A model generated the notes under the pieces. The model saw nothing but the letters and a program-made list of their open reading frames with translations, did no database searches and had not been told where the DNA came from. From Cystobasidiopsis lactophilus (taxonomy: Eukaryota; Basidiomycota; Agaricostilbomycetes; Agaricostilbales; Chionosphaeraceae), in NCBI GenBank assembly GCA_001599975.1, contig BCIO01000006.1, forward strand, positions 1,483,587-1,547,586: a DNA stretch of 64,000 nucleotides. The letters run 5' to 3'. Positions 23,771 to 35,069 of the stretch are shown piece by piece (position 1 is the first letter of the stretch; the number at the start of each line of letters is the position of its first letter). The translations under genes were made by a program, and so were the position numbers.

Positions 23771-24167
23771 ACTCGCTTCCTTCGCGTTCCATATTCTCTT
23801 GTATTTCTCGCCCTCCCAATTTCACCCAGGTTCATCGTTCGAGAGCAACATGATTGCAAGTGAGAGATAGCAATATGAGGATATGAGTGTTCTTTGTGAG
23901 AGGCCCCATGCTAAAGAGATGAGAACGACAAGGGAAGGGAAGCAAAGTCGAAGTGAACGCGGTCAGGAGGGAAGTTGAGGAGGTAAAAGTTACAACGTTG
24001 TCTTCTACAACAGGGAGGTGATGGACCGCGCGGTCTTTTGGTGGGAGGAGAAGAGTGTACATCGAAAGGGGATGGGCGCTAGTGGCGGGCATGGGCGGCT
24101 TGGCCAGAAGGCAAATGCCGACAGCTGCAGAGAGAAAGCGGAAAGAATGCTGTTTTAGGATGAGGCA
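23771..24167. other. Convergent 3' region
   Basis: About 400 bases between two convergent genes. I see no gene. It probably holds both 3' untranslated regions. Confidence 0.4.
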
Positions 24168-26565
24168 CTAGTCCAGGGTGAGAGTGAGGCGGCTGAGGAA
24201 CTCTTGCAAGTCGTCCTTGCGGATCTCAAGCACGCCGGCGTCAAACTTGTCGTGCCGGGTTCGGGCGCCAGATATTTGAGCTGCCTCTTGGAAAGCCAGG
24301 CCAAAGCGACTGTCCCACACAGGCGTAAGTACTCACAGAGGAACACAAGCAAAGAAGAACAGCTCACTTCTTGCGGACATCACCATACTCGGCCGCTCCG
24401 TTCATGCCCACCACCAAGAACGCGTCGTTCTTCTCGTCTAGGCACGCCACGACAAACGGCAGGCTCTTCCTCGGCCGGCCCGACTTTTCCTTGTCCACCA
24501 AGTCCCGCACGGCATCGATGAGCCAGACCGCAAGGCGGGTTAAGGTGGCCGGATGCGCAAAAACGCCGAGGTCTTGGCCTTCTTGGATGACGGCGAGTCG
24601 AAAAGTGCGAAGGGTTTTGATGGCTTGCTTGTCCATCAGGGAGGTGCCTTGGCGGATGACGGAGCGATGTAAGGCCATGCTGAGGTGGAGCGCGCGCCGC
24701 AATTGTGCACAGCTGAATTTTCGCGCTGATAAGCCACGATACGAACAGGCAAGAAAAGGAAAAGACGCACTCGGTGCCAAGGGCGTTCCAAGCCAGCCAG
24801 AAATTCTGGACCCACCACTGATCCTCCGCTTTCGCTACCACCGCCTCTGCTGCTACCGCATCCTCCTTCAGCGAACGGTCGTGGTTGCCGTTGGCCGTTG
24901 TCGCGCCGTTGGCCGACTTGGGTTGGAGCGGGCCGTTCGGGTGAGTGTTCTCCTTGTTTTCCTCCTCACCCTTGACGAAGGCGCCAAACGTCTTGAACCC
25001 TTCCTCCCTACCGAAATCCATCCGCACAGATGTGCCGACCTCGAGCAGCGCCCCCACGCCTTCCACGCAGTCCGAGGCGGAGAGCACGGACTGATAGCCG
25101 GCCGCTCGGACAAAGGAGGCGTAGGCCAGGTCGAACAGGCCGTACTCTGGAGCGATGGAGTCGACCTTGTTTCGAAGGGATTGTTTAAGAGCCATGTCCA
25201 TGTGGGCGTAAGTCTGCTGGCACTGAGCCAAGCTGAAACCCATCTTGGCCAGCAAGCCTTGGAGGTTCTTCCGCCCGCGGTCGCGCCAGAGCTTGAGCTT
25301 GCCGGCGACGTAGCCGGAGTGGAACATGGCGTCGTAAAGGTTCCAGTGCCGGAAGAGCATGAATCGCAGCTCCTCCGAAGGGCGGATGGAGCGGTCGGTC
25401 GGGCCGGAGACGAACTGGCTGCCTAGTTGGACCAGGTCGTGCTGAATGTTGAGGCGCGCGACTTCATTAGAGAGGACCAGGGCGTAGGACTCGTAGCGCG
25501 TCCGGTCGATGAGGTTAGAGGTGAACTGGTGGGTGAGGCCAATGATGGACCACCACAGCAGGTTGTTGTCCGTCCGCTCCAGGACGGTGGCCAGGACGTA
25601 CATCTGCATGGCGACCGATTGACCATAGAAAGTGCCCGACTTGTAGTACTTGGCGATGCGGGCGCGGTGCTTTTGTTTTTGCTTTTTCGAAAGGCGTTTC
25701 GGCCGGCGCTCTTCGTCTTCCGCCTCCTAAATGAGCCAAAGAACACAATCAGCAAAGGTTCAGAAGTGGGCTTCGGAAGGCTGGACGTCGCTTTTGAAAG
25801 GCGAACGCCCAGTGCAGAGAAAGGTAAACAAACCTCGTCCGTGACCTCGTTGCCCTCTGAGTCTAGTCGCCGCTTCCGCGGCCGCCGCTCGCCGTCTTCT
25901 GAATCTAGCTCTTCGTCGTCGCTGTCGATTATCCGCCGCCGCCGAATGTTCGGGATGTCGTCGTCATCCGAATCCGAGTCGTCCTCCGAGTCGCTCTCTG
26001 GCTCAAACTGTTGACATTTGCATCATCCGTTCTTTAGCTGGTGGTCTCGTTGATTGGAATGAGCGAAAAAGGGCCCGACCTGAAGGGCCTCGAAGGCTTC
26101 TCGCTCTTGCTGCAAGTCGTCCTCCACATCGCCGTCGTCCCACACCACGACCCGCTGCGCGTCGAGACCTTGGGAGAAGACGTTGGCCAAGTTCCACGGG
26201 CGGTGCGAGTCGATGACGTGCAGGGTGGCGGACGCGGGCAGGTCGACGTACTCGATCAGGTCGACCAACGCGCCGAGGTTGAGGAGGATGACGGCCCTGA
26301 GGTCGTGGTTGTCGGCAATGTGCGAGGCCGAGGCCTGGGCGAGCTCGCTCCAGCCAGAGATGGGAATCACCCGGTAGCCCACCGTCTCGTCGTTGAGGAG
26401 GGAGACGAGGATGCGGCACGCGCAGAGGGCGTCGACGTCTGGCGCCACGAGGACGAGCACAGAAGCGGCGTTGGTGGAGGTGGCCCTGGAGAGGCTGACG
26501 GCCTGCCTGGCTGCGGCGACGACTTGCTCATAGGCGGACTGGTAGCCGTCCTTGTTGATGAACAT
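24168..26565 (-). CDS. CDC45: CDC45 replication-initiation factor
   Basis: Part of the CMG replicative helicase with MCM2-7 and GINS; nuclear. The start at 26565 reads MFINKDGYQSAYEQVV, followed by the RecJ/DHH-like core VLVLVAPDVDALCACRILVS, YRVIPISGWSEL and HVIDSHRPWNLANVF. A long acidic and basic stretch (ESESEDDSDSDDDDIPNIRR) follows, as is usual in CDC45. Then come RARIAKYYKSGTFYGQSVA, LLWWSIIGLTHQFTSNLIDR, EELRFMLFRHWNLYDAMFHS, KMGFSLAQCQQTYAHMD and DLAYASFVRAAGYQSVLSAS. The C-terminus reads LPFVVACLDEKNDAFLVVGM and ends LSRLTLTLD at 24168 after an intron near 24300-24370. Gene length and block order fit the family well. Confidence 0.95.
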
Positions 26566-27078
26566 CCTCTAAGCAGAGACCACGCGCGTCCTGCTGTTGC
26601 GCCCCGTTTGCTCTGTGCGTGGCCGGGGTGGCTGTGGGCAGAGCAGGCGAGAGAGCAGCTAGAATTCGCTCGACGGGCGCGAGGGAGCGGAGTGTCGCTG
26701 GTTGTTGGCCGCAAAGGGAGCAGCGGCGCCGACTTTGTTTTGCTTCGGAGACAATTTTGTTTTGATTGTCCTCGAACGTCGTCGTCACCGAGAATGCGTG
26801 TTGCTGCCCTCTCCTCAGCTTCTCACTGGGCCATATAGATAGGCAGAGGCAGGCAAAGTAGGCCATGGAAAGCCAGAATCGACACAACCGCGACACCACT
26901 CATGCGCATTTTTGGCCCTCAGCGCCCACCCTTCACTCTCCGCTCGCCTGCTCTTGGTCATTGTCGTATCTGAAGACAGCTACACGTCCTGTTGCCGACG
27001 CGCCTTGCTTTCGACGCGGCCGTTCCTACGTATTGATTTGACTGGGCCCCTTCCGGGGCCCTTTCTTCCACAAACTTC
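26566..27078. promoter_or_regulatory. Divergent promoter region (CDC45 / reductase)
   Basis: This 513-base spacer separates two divergent starts. It holds no gene that I can support. GC-rich words such as ACGCGCGT at about 26582 resemble but do not match the ACGCGT cell-cycle box known upstream of yeast replication genes, so cell-cycle control is only a possibility. Confidence 0.4.
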
Positions 27079-28388
27079 ATGTCCGAGCCGTGGTCCGAGC
27101 ATGACAAGGAGCGCTCTAACAACTTGGATCTTTACCACCATACTGCTAAAAACAACTCCAAAAGATCCGATATGTCGAAGGGCGTCGTTTTGATCACCGG
27201 CATCACTGGCTTTGTCGGCTCGTCTGTCGCAGATGCCTTCATCAAATCAGGCTACAAGGTCCGAGGCGCCGTTCGTAGCCAGGAAAAGGCCGACCAATGG
27301 AGCAAGAAGCTGCCTGAGCTCGCTCCCTCGGTTGAGTGGGTCTTGATCAAGGACGGCAGTCAGATTGGCGCCTACGACGCTGCGGCCAAAGGCGTCGACT
27401 ACATCGCCCACGTCGCCTCGCCCTTTGTGTTGTCCGTCAAAGACCCCAAGAGCGAGCTCCTCGACCCCGCTGTCAACGCCACCCAGGCCATCCTCGACGC
27501 CGCCGACAAGTCCGGCTCCGTCAAGCACATCATCGTCTTGAGCTCGTTCGCTTCCATCCTCGACTTCGCCACCTGGCCTTCCCCTGGGAAAACCTTCACC
27601 GAAAAGGACTGGAACCCCGCCACCTACGAGGAGGCCGCTGCCAAGGATGGCTCCAAGGACGGCGCTTTCATCTACTGTGGGTCTCTCTCGCTTCCTATGG
27701 GACAGAGTAATCAGAGGAGCTTAATACTGGATTTGACAAACAGGTGCCTCGAAAGCGCTGGCCGAAAAGGCCGCCTTCGCTCATGTTGAGGCCAACAAGC
27801 CGTCCTGGAACTTGACGACGCTGTGCCCTCCGATGATGTGAGTTCTTTCGCTATTACGACATGGCATAAGGTTTTTGGTATTGACTGTCTTCTCAGCTAT
27901 GGCCAAACCATCCAGCCCGTCTCCTCCGCCAAGCACCTCAACGAATCCAGCGACATCATCCACAAGCTCATGAACTTGTCCGACCCGACACAAGTGCCCT
28001 CCACTGGCTTTCCGGTGGTTGTGGACGTCAAGGACGTTGCGCTCGCTCACATTCGAGCCATTGAGCGGCCCGAACTCAAGAACCAGCGCTACTTGCTGGT
28101 GAGCGGACTCTTCTCCGCGTCGAACTTCATTTGGCTCACATGAATTTTGTCGTGATGCAGATCGCTCACCACGCCTCCAACGAGCAGCTGGCTGTCATCT
28201 TGCGCGACAACGTCTCCGAGCTCAAGGGCCGCATCTCCGCCGACATCCAGCCCACGCCTTACCAAGCGCACTTCGACAGCAACTCCAGCAAGGCGGAGAG
28301 GGAGCTGGGCATCAAGTTCGTGCCATTGGAGCAAACGATGCGGGACGCGGCGGAGAGCTTGCTGGCTTTGGAAAAGGAGTGGAAGTGA
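27079..28388 (+). CDS. NAD(P)-dependent reductase, extended SDR (GRE2/DFR-like)
   Basis: A cytosolic short-chain dehydrogenase of the extended type that reduces ketones or aldehydes with NADPH, like methylglyoxal/aldehyde reductases. The cofactor motif TGITGFVG is at about residues 39-46 of the long form, followed by the Arg-rich GAVRSQEKA that favours NADPH. The active-site Tyr-Lys pair is split by an intron at about 27677-27743 and reads Y-CASK-ALAEK after joining. Further blocks are NLTTLCPPMMYG, the partial VDVKDVALAHI and the end ESLLALEKEWK. A second in-frame ATG at 27172 (MSKGVVLITG) gives the usual family N-terminus, so the first 31 residues may be untranslated or a lineage extension. 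Introns also lie near 27837-27896 and 28099-28159. The substrate is unknown. Confidence 0.87.
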
Positions 28389-28847
28389 AATTTCTCGGGC
28401 GCTTTGTGGCAGATGCTCTCTCCAGAGATTGATTCTGGTCTCTTTCTGCTATTAGGAAGGCTGTATCAGCAGCCAAGTCTTCCCACCACCGCGAGACCCA
28501 GCTGCGAGAGCCCTGAATGCCAATGCCACCAATTTGTCCATCTGATTTCGCTCTTCCAGATTTGGCCACAAACATCTTTCACATTTGCTCGACAGACCGT
28601 CTGGCCAGCCCGGATAAAGCCAAAAAGGCCGACTGGGGCCGCGGTGCCGCTCTGCCAGTGCCCAGCGGGTGGGGCCCCAAACGCTGCAAGGCGGTTCTGC
28701 AAATGAAAGGCCTTTGAAGCTCCATTGTGCTGACTTGCTCCAGCTTCCCGCAAGCGCAAGTAGCAGTACGTCCATTCCATGCATGAATTCCATTGGCCGA
28801 GCGAGCGCTGACGGCTGGCATCCTGCCAAAGCTTAAAAAGGTCAATC
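28389..28847. other. Gap before the APH-like kinase
   Basis: No gene is supported here. It should contain the 3' end of the reductase transcript and the promoter of the kinase gene. Confidence 0.4.
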
Positions 28848-30575
28848 ATGGTCCGAAACGCAAAGAACAACTTCATCTACACGGAGCCTCATCCTACCTC
28901 GCTCGAGCGAATGGAGGAGCTTCGTCAAATCTATGCCACCGAGGTCAAGGACGATGCGCCGGCCAAGGAGGTCACCGACATTGTGGGGTTTTGCCTCTTC
29001 TTTTCATGCCTTGGCAAGAGCTGAACGCGCTTGCAGCCCATCACCTACAAGCACATGACGAAGGAATACCTCACCAAGATCCTGGCACCTAATCAGACCG
29101 AGGCCCAGATCACCGCTTTCGAGCTTGGCGACGACGACGATGGCACTTCCAACCGCATGCACATCAAGAGCATCACTTGGAACGAAGCTGGACAGAAAGC
29201 CGGCCTGCCCAAGTCTGCTTTCGTCAAAGGCTTGTTGAACTTGAACAACCGTCTCCAGCACTCCTTCTCCTACGGCGCGTCCGAAGTCAACTTCTTTAAC
29301 GATATCCAGCCCCTTATCGACTTCGAGACCCCGAAGCCTAGTATGTTCAAGCAAGCGTCCTTATTGGCAGGACCACATATACTAAGGCTCTGAGCCAGTC
29401 TTCTCCTACGTCAACTTGAAGAGCTGCGGTTCCACCATCTTCTTGCACGATTTGCAGGGCAGCGTCGAATGGACTAAGTACAAGCCCGACGTCACGAAAG
29501 AGCACTGCAAGCAGATGGCAAGTCTCTTGGTCGCTGTAATGACCAAGTTGGGGGCAACTGACAAGGGTGTTGGTAGCTCACCACCTTCGGCAAGCTGCAC
29601 GGCAAGTTCTGGCTGAGCGACCTTCCCGCCCTCAAGGGCTTTGTTCCCTTCGCTCTCGGCTGGGACTGTTACATGCGAAGTACGTCGTGTTCCCCTCAAG
29701 CGGATGAGTGCCCAGCCCTGACCAATTTTGCCCCGTTAGCCACTGCCCTCAAGGATGCTTGCAACAATGGCTGGATTGGTGCCCGCGATGTGCCTGGAGG
29801 TCTGCCCAAGGACCTGGATGCCGAATGGGAGAAAATCTGGCCTGCCACCATCGTCTCGTGAGTATGCACACCCTTGCTCTGGTCGTTTCTGATTTCTTTG
29901 TTCCAGATACACTCGCAACGGCGAGGTGCCATGGACTTACTGCCACGGCGACGTGCACATCGGCAACTGGTACCTCACCGAAAACGGCAAGGGCGTTATG
30001 GGCCTCTCGGACTGGCAATGCAGCAACCGTGGCCCGTGGGCTCGCGACATCGCGTACATGCTCGGGACATGCGTTCCCGTCGAGACTCGCCGCGAGTGGG
30101 AAAACGAGCTGCTGGACCACTACCTCGCCGAGCTCCACAAGTATGGCGGCCCGAAGATCAGCCTCGAGGACGCATGGTTCGATCTGCGCACGGAGATTTG
30201 GACTGGTCTGGCTTACTGGACTGTGAGTTGGATCGTTCCGGTGGCAATGAGAGCATGAGCTGACAGCTGGACGTGTTTCAGCTGACTCTCGCTCCTGATG
30301 CCGAGACTATGGTGAGAAACCGCCTCCAATAGATCCCTGTCAGCCTCTAACGACGATCTCATTTCTTTCACAGCCCGACATGCAGCCCCAGGACTTCGTG
30401 AGCTGCCCTCATGCTAGCAAATCGTAGCAGAACTGACTGCTATTTTGTGCCACAGACCAAGGAGATGATCAAGCGCCTTGCGTACTTTGCCTCCGACCAC
30501 AAGGCTCTTGAAGCGATTGACTCCATCAAGGAGGAGTACAGGCCCGAGCTCGAAAAGTATGGCGAAACCTTGTAA
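28848..30575 (+). CDS. APH/choline-kinase-like small-molecule kinase
   Basis: A member of the aminoglycoside phosphotransferase/EcKinase superfamily, which phosphorylates small alcohols or amines; the substrate is unknown. The start at 28848 reads MVRNAKNNFIYTEPHP. The catalytic loop is TYCHGDVHIGNWYLT (HGD..xxN), the metal-binding segment is VMGLSDWQCSNRGPWARDIA, and GTCVPVETRREWENELL follows. The end is EEYRPELEKYGETL with stop 30573-30575. At least eight short introns interrupt it. Two neighbouring exons near the end are tiny: 30282-30311 (30 nt, LTLAPDAETM) and 30374-30397 (24 nt, PDMQPQDF). Joining them keeps the frame. No antibiotic role is implied; fungal genomes carry many such genes of unknown substrate. 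Confidence 0.85.
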
Positions 30576-30690
30576 ACAATCTTGGGTCAAATGGTGAGGT
30601 TGGGAAAATGGCTAGAGTAAGGAGCATCAAGCATGTGTTCCCGTTGTTCTTGCAATGCTCAGACGCTGTGGGAACAAGCACCATGCAAAT

Positions 30691-31383
30691 TTACTGCCGC
30701 CAAATCATGGCTTTCTCCTCGTGCAAGACCCTATCACCATCCTTCCAGATGAACGAATCACCGGTTTCCTTGAAACCCGCCCTCTCGTACACCGTCTTGC
30801 CACCTGGAGCCGGTGAGCGGGACAAGTAGACCGGCAAGCCCTTGCCCTCCGCCTTGACTTTAGCCAACAGTGCAGCCATGATTTTGCTCGCTACGCCTTT
30901 GTTCTCGTACTTGGGAGCCGTCAAAATGGGTCCAATTGCTAGTTACTTCTGTTTCAGCCATGGAGAAGATTTATTAGGAGGTCACGAAGAGGCAAACTGA
31001 CAGTAGAAGGCTTGACCGGCCATCACCCGTTCTCGCAGTTGCGCACAGCCGCCAAGGTTGAAAGAGCACAACTCTTTATTTGCTCCTGCTGGCAAGCTGT
31101 CCACAGAGAAAGCGACTGGCTCGTGATCTTCAGGCCACACAACCAGCCTGGCAAAGCCCAGAAGCTCTCCAGATTCGTCGTCCACCGCTTTCAAGACGAA
31201 ATGTGATTTCGAGTCCGGGGAAGTGGATGCTGCATATGCAGCCAGAAACCAGTCGTAGAGGTCGGCGGGCGGAGGGAACAGGACTCGGAAGCGGTCGTTG
31301 AAGGCGTTCTTGCGGACAGCCATCTCGACCTCAGTCATGGCGACGGCGTCCTGGCTTGTCGCTGGAGATATAGTGTACTTCAT
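30691..31383 (-). CDS. GNAT-family N-acetyltransferase
   Basis: A GCN5-related acetyltransferase using acetyl-CoA. The start at 31383 reads MKYTISPATSQDAVAMTEVE, a usual GNAT opening, followed by LLGFARLVVWPEDHEPVAF. After an intron at about 30950-31010 comes ILTAPKYENKGVASKIMAAL, where the last part is the acetyl-CoA pyrophosphate loop (Q/RxxGxG/A in related enzymes, here NKGVASK). The end is YERAGFKETGDSFIW and HEEKAMIWRQ with the stop at 30691. An upstream in-frame extension exists but has no sensible start. It is convergent with the kinase gene. The target is unknown. Confidence 0.82.
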
Positions 31384-31751
31384 GATGGAGCGTGATGGTC
31401 GCGAGCAAAAGAGAAGGAGAATGGGCAGGCCGTTGGTGTACGTAGGGCGTAGAACTGTTGCCACCGCTTCCCAAGGCTTCGGAGGACACATTTGAGTGGC
31501 GTTCATCGCAGCAAGACGGCAGGGCTCAGCACTGCAAGACGACATCAACATGTCCAACATATATAACAAGGCAGAGCAGAGCAGGGCAGGGCAGGGCAGA
31601 ACGCAGGGTGGTTGCTCGCCGCTCGACTCCAAAAGGCGGGCTTCCCAACAGTTTGCCGCTGATGCTCTCAACAGGCTGTGACTTGTCCGCGTATGGAAAA
31701 AGTCTCTGATTTGAAGGGCTACAAGTGCAGGATACCCAGGCTCCAAAATAA
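31384..31751. other. Spacer with pentanucleotide repeat
   Basis: The 368 bases between two minus-strand genes hold no gene. They should contain the promoter of the acetyltransferase gene and include a short tandem repeat. Confidence 0.4.
31571..31600 (+). repeat. GCAGR pentanucleotide repeat, six units
   Basis: Six consecutive units of GCAGA or GCAGG run from 31571 to 31600. They lie about 190 bases upstream of the acetyltransferase start and may vary in number. Confidence 0.85.
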
Positions 31752-33305
31752 TCAGGCCAAGAATCCAAACTTCTTCAAAGCCTCCGCTTCAGACCCAGTC
31801 AGCTTGGCCAAAGCATGCTCTTGGAGAAAAACATTGAGCGCTTTGCCATCTTTGACATCCGACTTCACCTCCATCAAAGCCTTCTGTACTGCCGCCAAGG
31901 TGGACTCTGCAATCTTTTTGCCGTGAAAGACGAACTGGTCCGCCTCGCGAATCACCTGGATCTCCAGGCAGAATCCCAGTGCCTCGCTGATGCGAGCCAA
32001 AGCAGAAGAAACCTTTGCTCGCTGCTGCTGGAGCTTGACCGGATCGGTCGAGTCATAGTGGCCCTTGTGGAAGTCGAGGGACAAAGCATCCTTTGGAGAC
32101 AGGCCCGTCAAATGAGCAGCAAGTCGACTGCCGGTAGACAAATGATAGAACGTCGGGAAGTTGATGCCCACAAAGGCTCTGCCGAGCGTGAAAAAGCGGC
32201 CGTTCTGAAACTGCTCAGCCACCATGGCTCGTGGATCGATTCGCTTCACTACCACCGTGCCCGTTATGGCCGTAGATAAAGTGGTCGATACCAGCTCTCT
32301 GAATCGCAAGACGGGCTTAATTTGCTTTGAAATGGTTTGCGCCCAAGCTTGATGCTTGACAGCAGCGTCGCTTTCCAAGTCTTGCCAAGTGTATTTTCGT
32401 TCGGTTGACCCATCTTGCTGCATGCGATTCCAGAGATCAGTTTCAACCGATCGGTCTATTCCTGAGGAAGTCCGAGAGGCAAAATCAACGGAGTACATTT
32501 CGACGCTGCTGGAGGCATTCTGCAAACGCCCAACACGACAGCCGCTGCGTCCGGCGGCGTCGACGAGATAGGCCCTCTCGAGGATGTGGAGAGGCTCCGA
32601 ATCTTTAATATTGAGAGATACGGATGCCGAGACCCGCGGTCTGCACAGTGAATCTCAGTCTAGTCGACGGTTGCACAGAAAGTCAGATCAGAGCATCTCT
32701 CACCCAAAAAGTGGCCTGGAAAGCCCGCCAATGCCGTCCGCACAGATAATGAAGGCCTCTTTGAAAGTCGTCGCGAGCGTGTCCAGATCTTGCAAAGTGA
32801 CGCCGTTCTCCATATCGTGGCCAAACTCGGTCTGGTAGTCCTTTGGGCTTGCTCGATGGAAGCGATTTGGAAAACGAAGCTGCAACACTCGGTTGAGATG
32901 ATCCTCGAACTTCCAGAACAGACCGCCCAGGCCGTCCTCCGTTTCGATTCGCGTCACCAAGTTGATCTTCTTAGCAAAATGGTACAGATCCAAATCAACT
33001 CTGGGCTCCGCGAAACGCGTGCACTTCTGCATATCGGCGTCATAGTCGCAGAGGGGATACGGGAAAAATCGCAGCACGGATTCCGCCGGGCCATCGTCTG
33101 GAAGAAAGATGGGCGTGTCGATGTTAGGGTTGTTCGTGCGGCCCAAGTGGTTCTCGTAGCCTTCGTGCTTAGTCCAGAGGCGAGCATAAGCCTTACTGTC
33201 TCTGCTCAACGCGGACAAGATGAACCAGAGGCCAGCGACGCCGCCACCAACGACTTCGAAGTGCTGAGATTCCGAGTGGAAGGCTTCACTCAGCTTGACA
33301 GGCAT
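31752..33305 (-). CDS. FAD-dependent oxidoreductase-like protein
   Basis: The N-terminus (MPVKLSEAFHSE) leads straight into a dinucleotide-binding motif, VVGGGVAGLWFILSAL, so FAD or NAD(P) binding is likely. A second segment, AFIICADGIGGLSRPLFG, resembles the ADG..S motif of flavin hydroxylases. An intron of about 60 nt near 32636-32695 joins PLFG to PRVSASVSLN, and the frame continues through HILERAYLVDAAGRSGC. The C-terminal half is helical and ends LKKFGFLA at 31752; I recognise no known catalytic motif in it. The fold is reasonably sure but the reaction is not. It could be an oxidase or a monooxygenase. Confidence 0.65.
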
Positions 33306-33960
33306 GTCCTTGAGGTCGGTTCAGTACGCAAGGCTGAGAAATATCGCCTGAAAGAAAGACGTCCAAGAAGGAGTCCAGTCCGAAGGCTTCCAGCCCACAA
33401 CGCAGAGCGATGAAACAATGCCTCTGAAGAAGGCGTCTTCTGCCCATCTCACAACACTTCTAGGACGCCTTATTGAACGGAAAGCCATCAAACTTCCATC
33501 CAATGCGCATCTGTTGGAATGAGCTACGGCAAACCACTCTGCCAAGAGGCAGGTCAACGTCTGTATCGCAAAAGCAAGGTCTAGGCAGAGGACAAAGGGA
33601 GCAAAGGCATGTCTTTGACGAAGCCCAGCATCCAGAGCAGAGACGATGCTGATGGGCGCCGGCTCCGCAGGGAGCAAGCTCGAGCCAAGCCACCGAATTC
33701 AGAATGGGGCGAGTGCAACGCATCGAAGGGGACGGCATGGGCAGCGCGGGCATCTTGAACGCTTCCTGGGCAGCCAATCAAGCAGTACAGACGATCAAGC
33801 CATGGCTGCTGGCTGAAGAGAGGCTTCCACCGGAATGCCGCGGGCTAAAGCTTGCAGGGGCGCGATGTTGACTTCTTGAGCTCGCTCTGCCACGCTCGCC
33901 CAAAATGTCCTTCTTGACTGGCCTGTGAGCGCGTCTCTGCAAGGATACAGGCCAATGCTG
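33306..33960. other. Divergent spacer before MOB1
   Basis: This 655-base spacer separates the FAD protein from MOB1. I see no gene. It may contain a short upstream MOB1 exon, because AG at 33979-33980 could be an acceptor. Confidence 0.35.
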
Positions 33961-35069
33961 ATGGCGCAACTGGCTCACAGCAAGCCGCAAAAGACGTTCA
34001 AGCCGAAGAAGGTAGATTCCTGGCTTGTTTGTGCCCCTTGCCCTCAGCGCTCACGCAGCTCGCTGCCTACAGAACATCCCAGAAGGCACCAAGCAGGTTC
34101 GTAGCTCTTATATCCAAGCAGCGACGACGGGCTCAAACGGCGGGCGCAAACAGTACCAACTCAAAAAGTGCGGACCCTCGCTGCCTCCAGCTTCTTGACT
34201 TCAGCTCATGATGTGTTTCGCGGCCCCCCCACAGATATGCAGAGGCCACACTCGGGTCTGGGAGCCTCAGGGCAGCGGTCATCTTGCCAGAGGGCGAGGA
34301 CTTGAACGAGTGGCTAGCTGTCAACAGTGCGTTCGGCGTCTTGCCCCCCTGTCACCTTAGCAATTCTTCGGTGGCTAACGTTCAAGTGTGATCCGCACAG
34401 CCGTCGACTTCTTCAACCAGATCAACATGCTCTACGGCACCGTCACCGAGTTCTGCACGCCGCAGGAATGCCCAGTCATGAACGCCGGCCCGAGGTGCGC
34501 ATGCCCCGGTCTTGACAACTCCGTCGTTCGCTGAGTTCAAGATCTGGACGTCCTCAGATTCGAATACCATTGGCAAGACGGCATCACGTTCAAGAAGCCC
34601 ACCAAGCTGTCCGCCCCAGGTGCGTTTTCTCGAGCCCCACCGCAAGATGGTGCATCCGTCTAAGTACAAAGGTTCTGCGCACAGAATACGTGGACGCGCT
34701 GATGAACTGGGTGCAAAACATGCTGGACGACGAGGCCATCTTCCCCTCCAAGATTGGCGTCCCCTTCCCGCGCACCTTCCACGCCACCATCAAGTCCATC
34801 GTGCGCCGCCTGTTCCGCGTGTACGCCCACCTCTACAACCACCACTTTGCCCAGCTGTGCGCGCTGTCCATTGAAGGTTCGTCGCCGTCCCTTTTACCTC
34901 CCAGCCAATTAGCTCGTTGTGCTGAGCTTCAAATTCGCGACGAGCAGCCCACATCAACACCAGCTACCGCCACTTCCTGCTCTTCGTCAACGAGTTCTCG
35001 CTGATCGACAAGAAGGAGCTGGCCCCCTTGGCCGAGCTCAACGAGGGCATCTTGAGCGACGCCAACTGA
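33961..35069 (+). CDS. MOB1: MOB1/phocein kinase activator
   Basis: The adaptor that activates NDR/LATS-type kinases (Dbf2 in yeast) in mitotic exit and cytokinesis. Blocks in order: [145 protein letters not shown] and [17 protein letters not shown]. The zinc ligands (two Cys, two His) are all in place. It has at least seven introns. An exon of 24 nt (34073-34096, NIPEGTKQ) and one of 14 nt (34154-34167) lie next to each other. The start at 33961 ([11 protein letters not shown]) is the nearest ATG, but an upstream first exon is possible, since relatives often begin with a few other residues. Confidence 0.93.
34154..34167 (+). other. 14-nt microexon of MOB1
   Basis: TACCAACTCAAAAA lies between CAG at 34151-34153 and GTGCGG at 34168. 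Joining it gives [18 protein letters not shown], the conserved region of MOB1, in frame. The next exon begins at 34237 after CACAG. Confidence 0.88.

Noticed and set aside
24371-25426. Plus-strand frame of about 350 codons
   Set aside because: Opposite CDC45 central exons; the peptide is low in recognisable features and rich in Arg/Val from reversed codons.
26041-26838. Plus-strand frame of about 265 codons
   Set aside because: It is the complement of the CDC45 N-terminal exon and its promoter; CDC45 motifs are clear on the minus strand.
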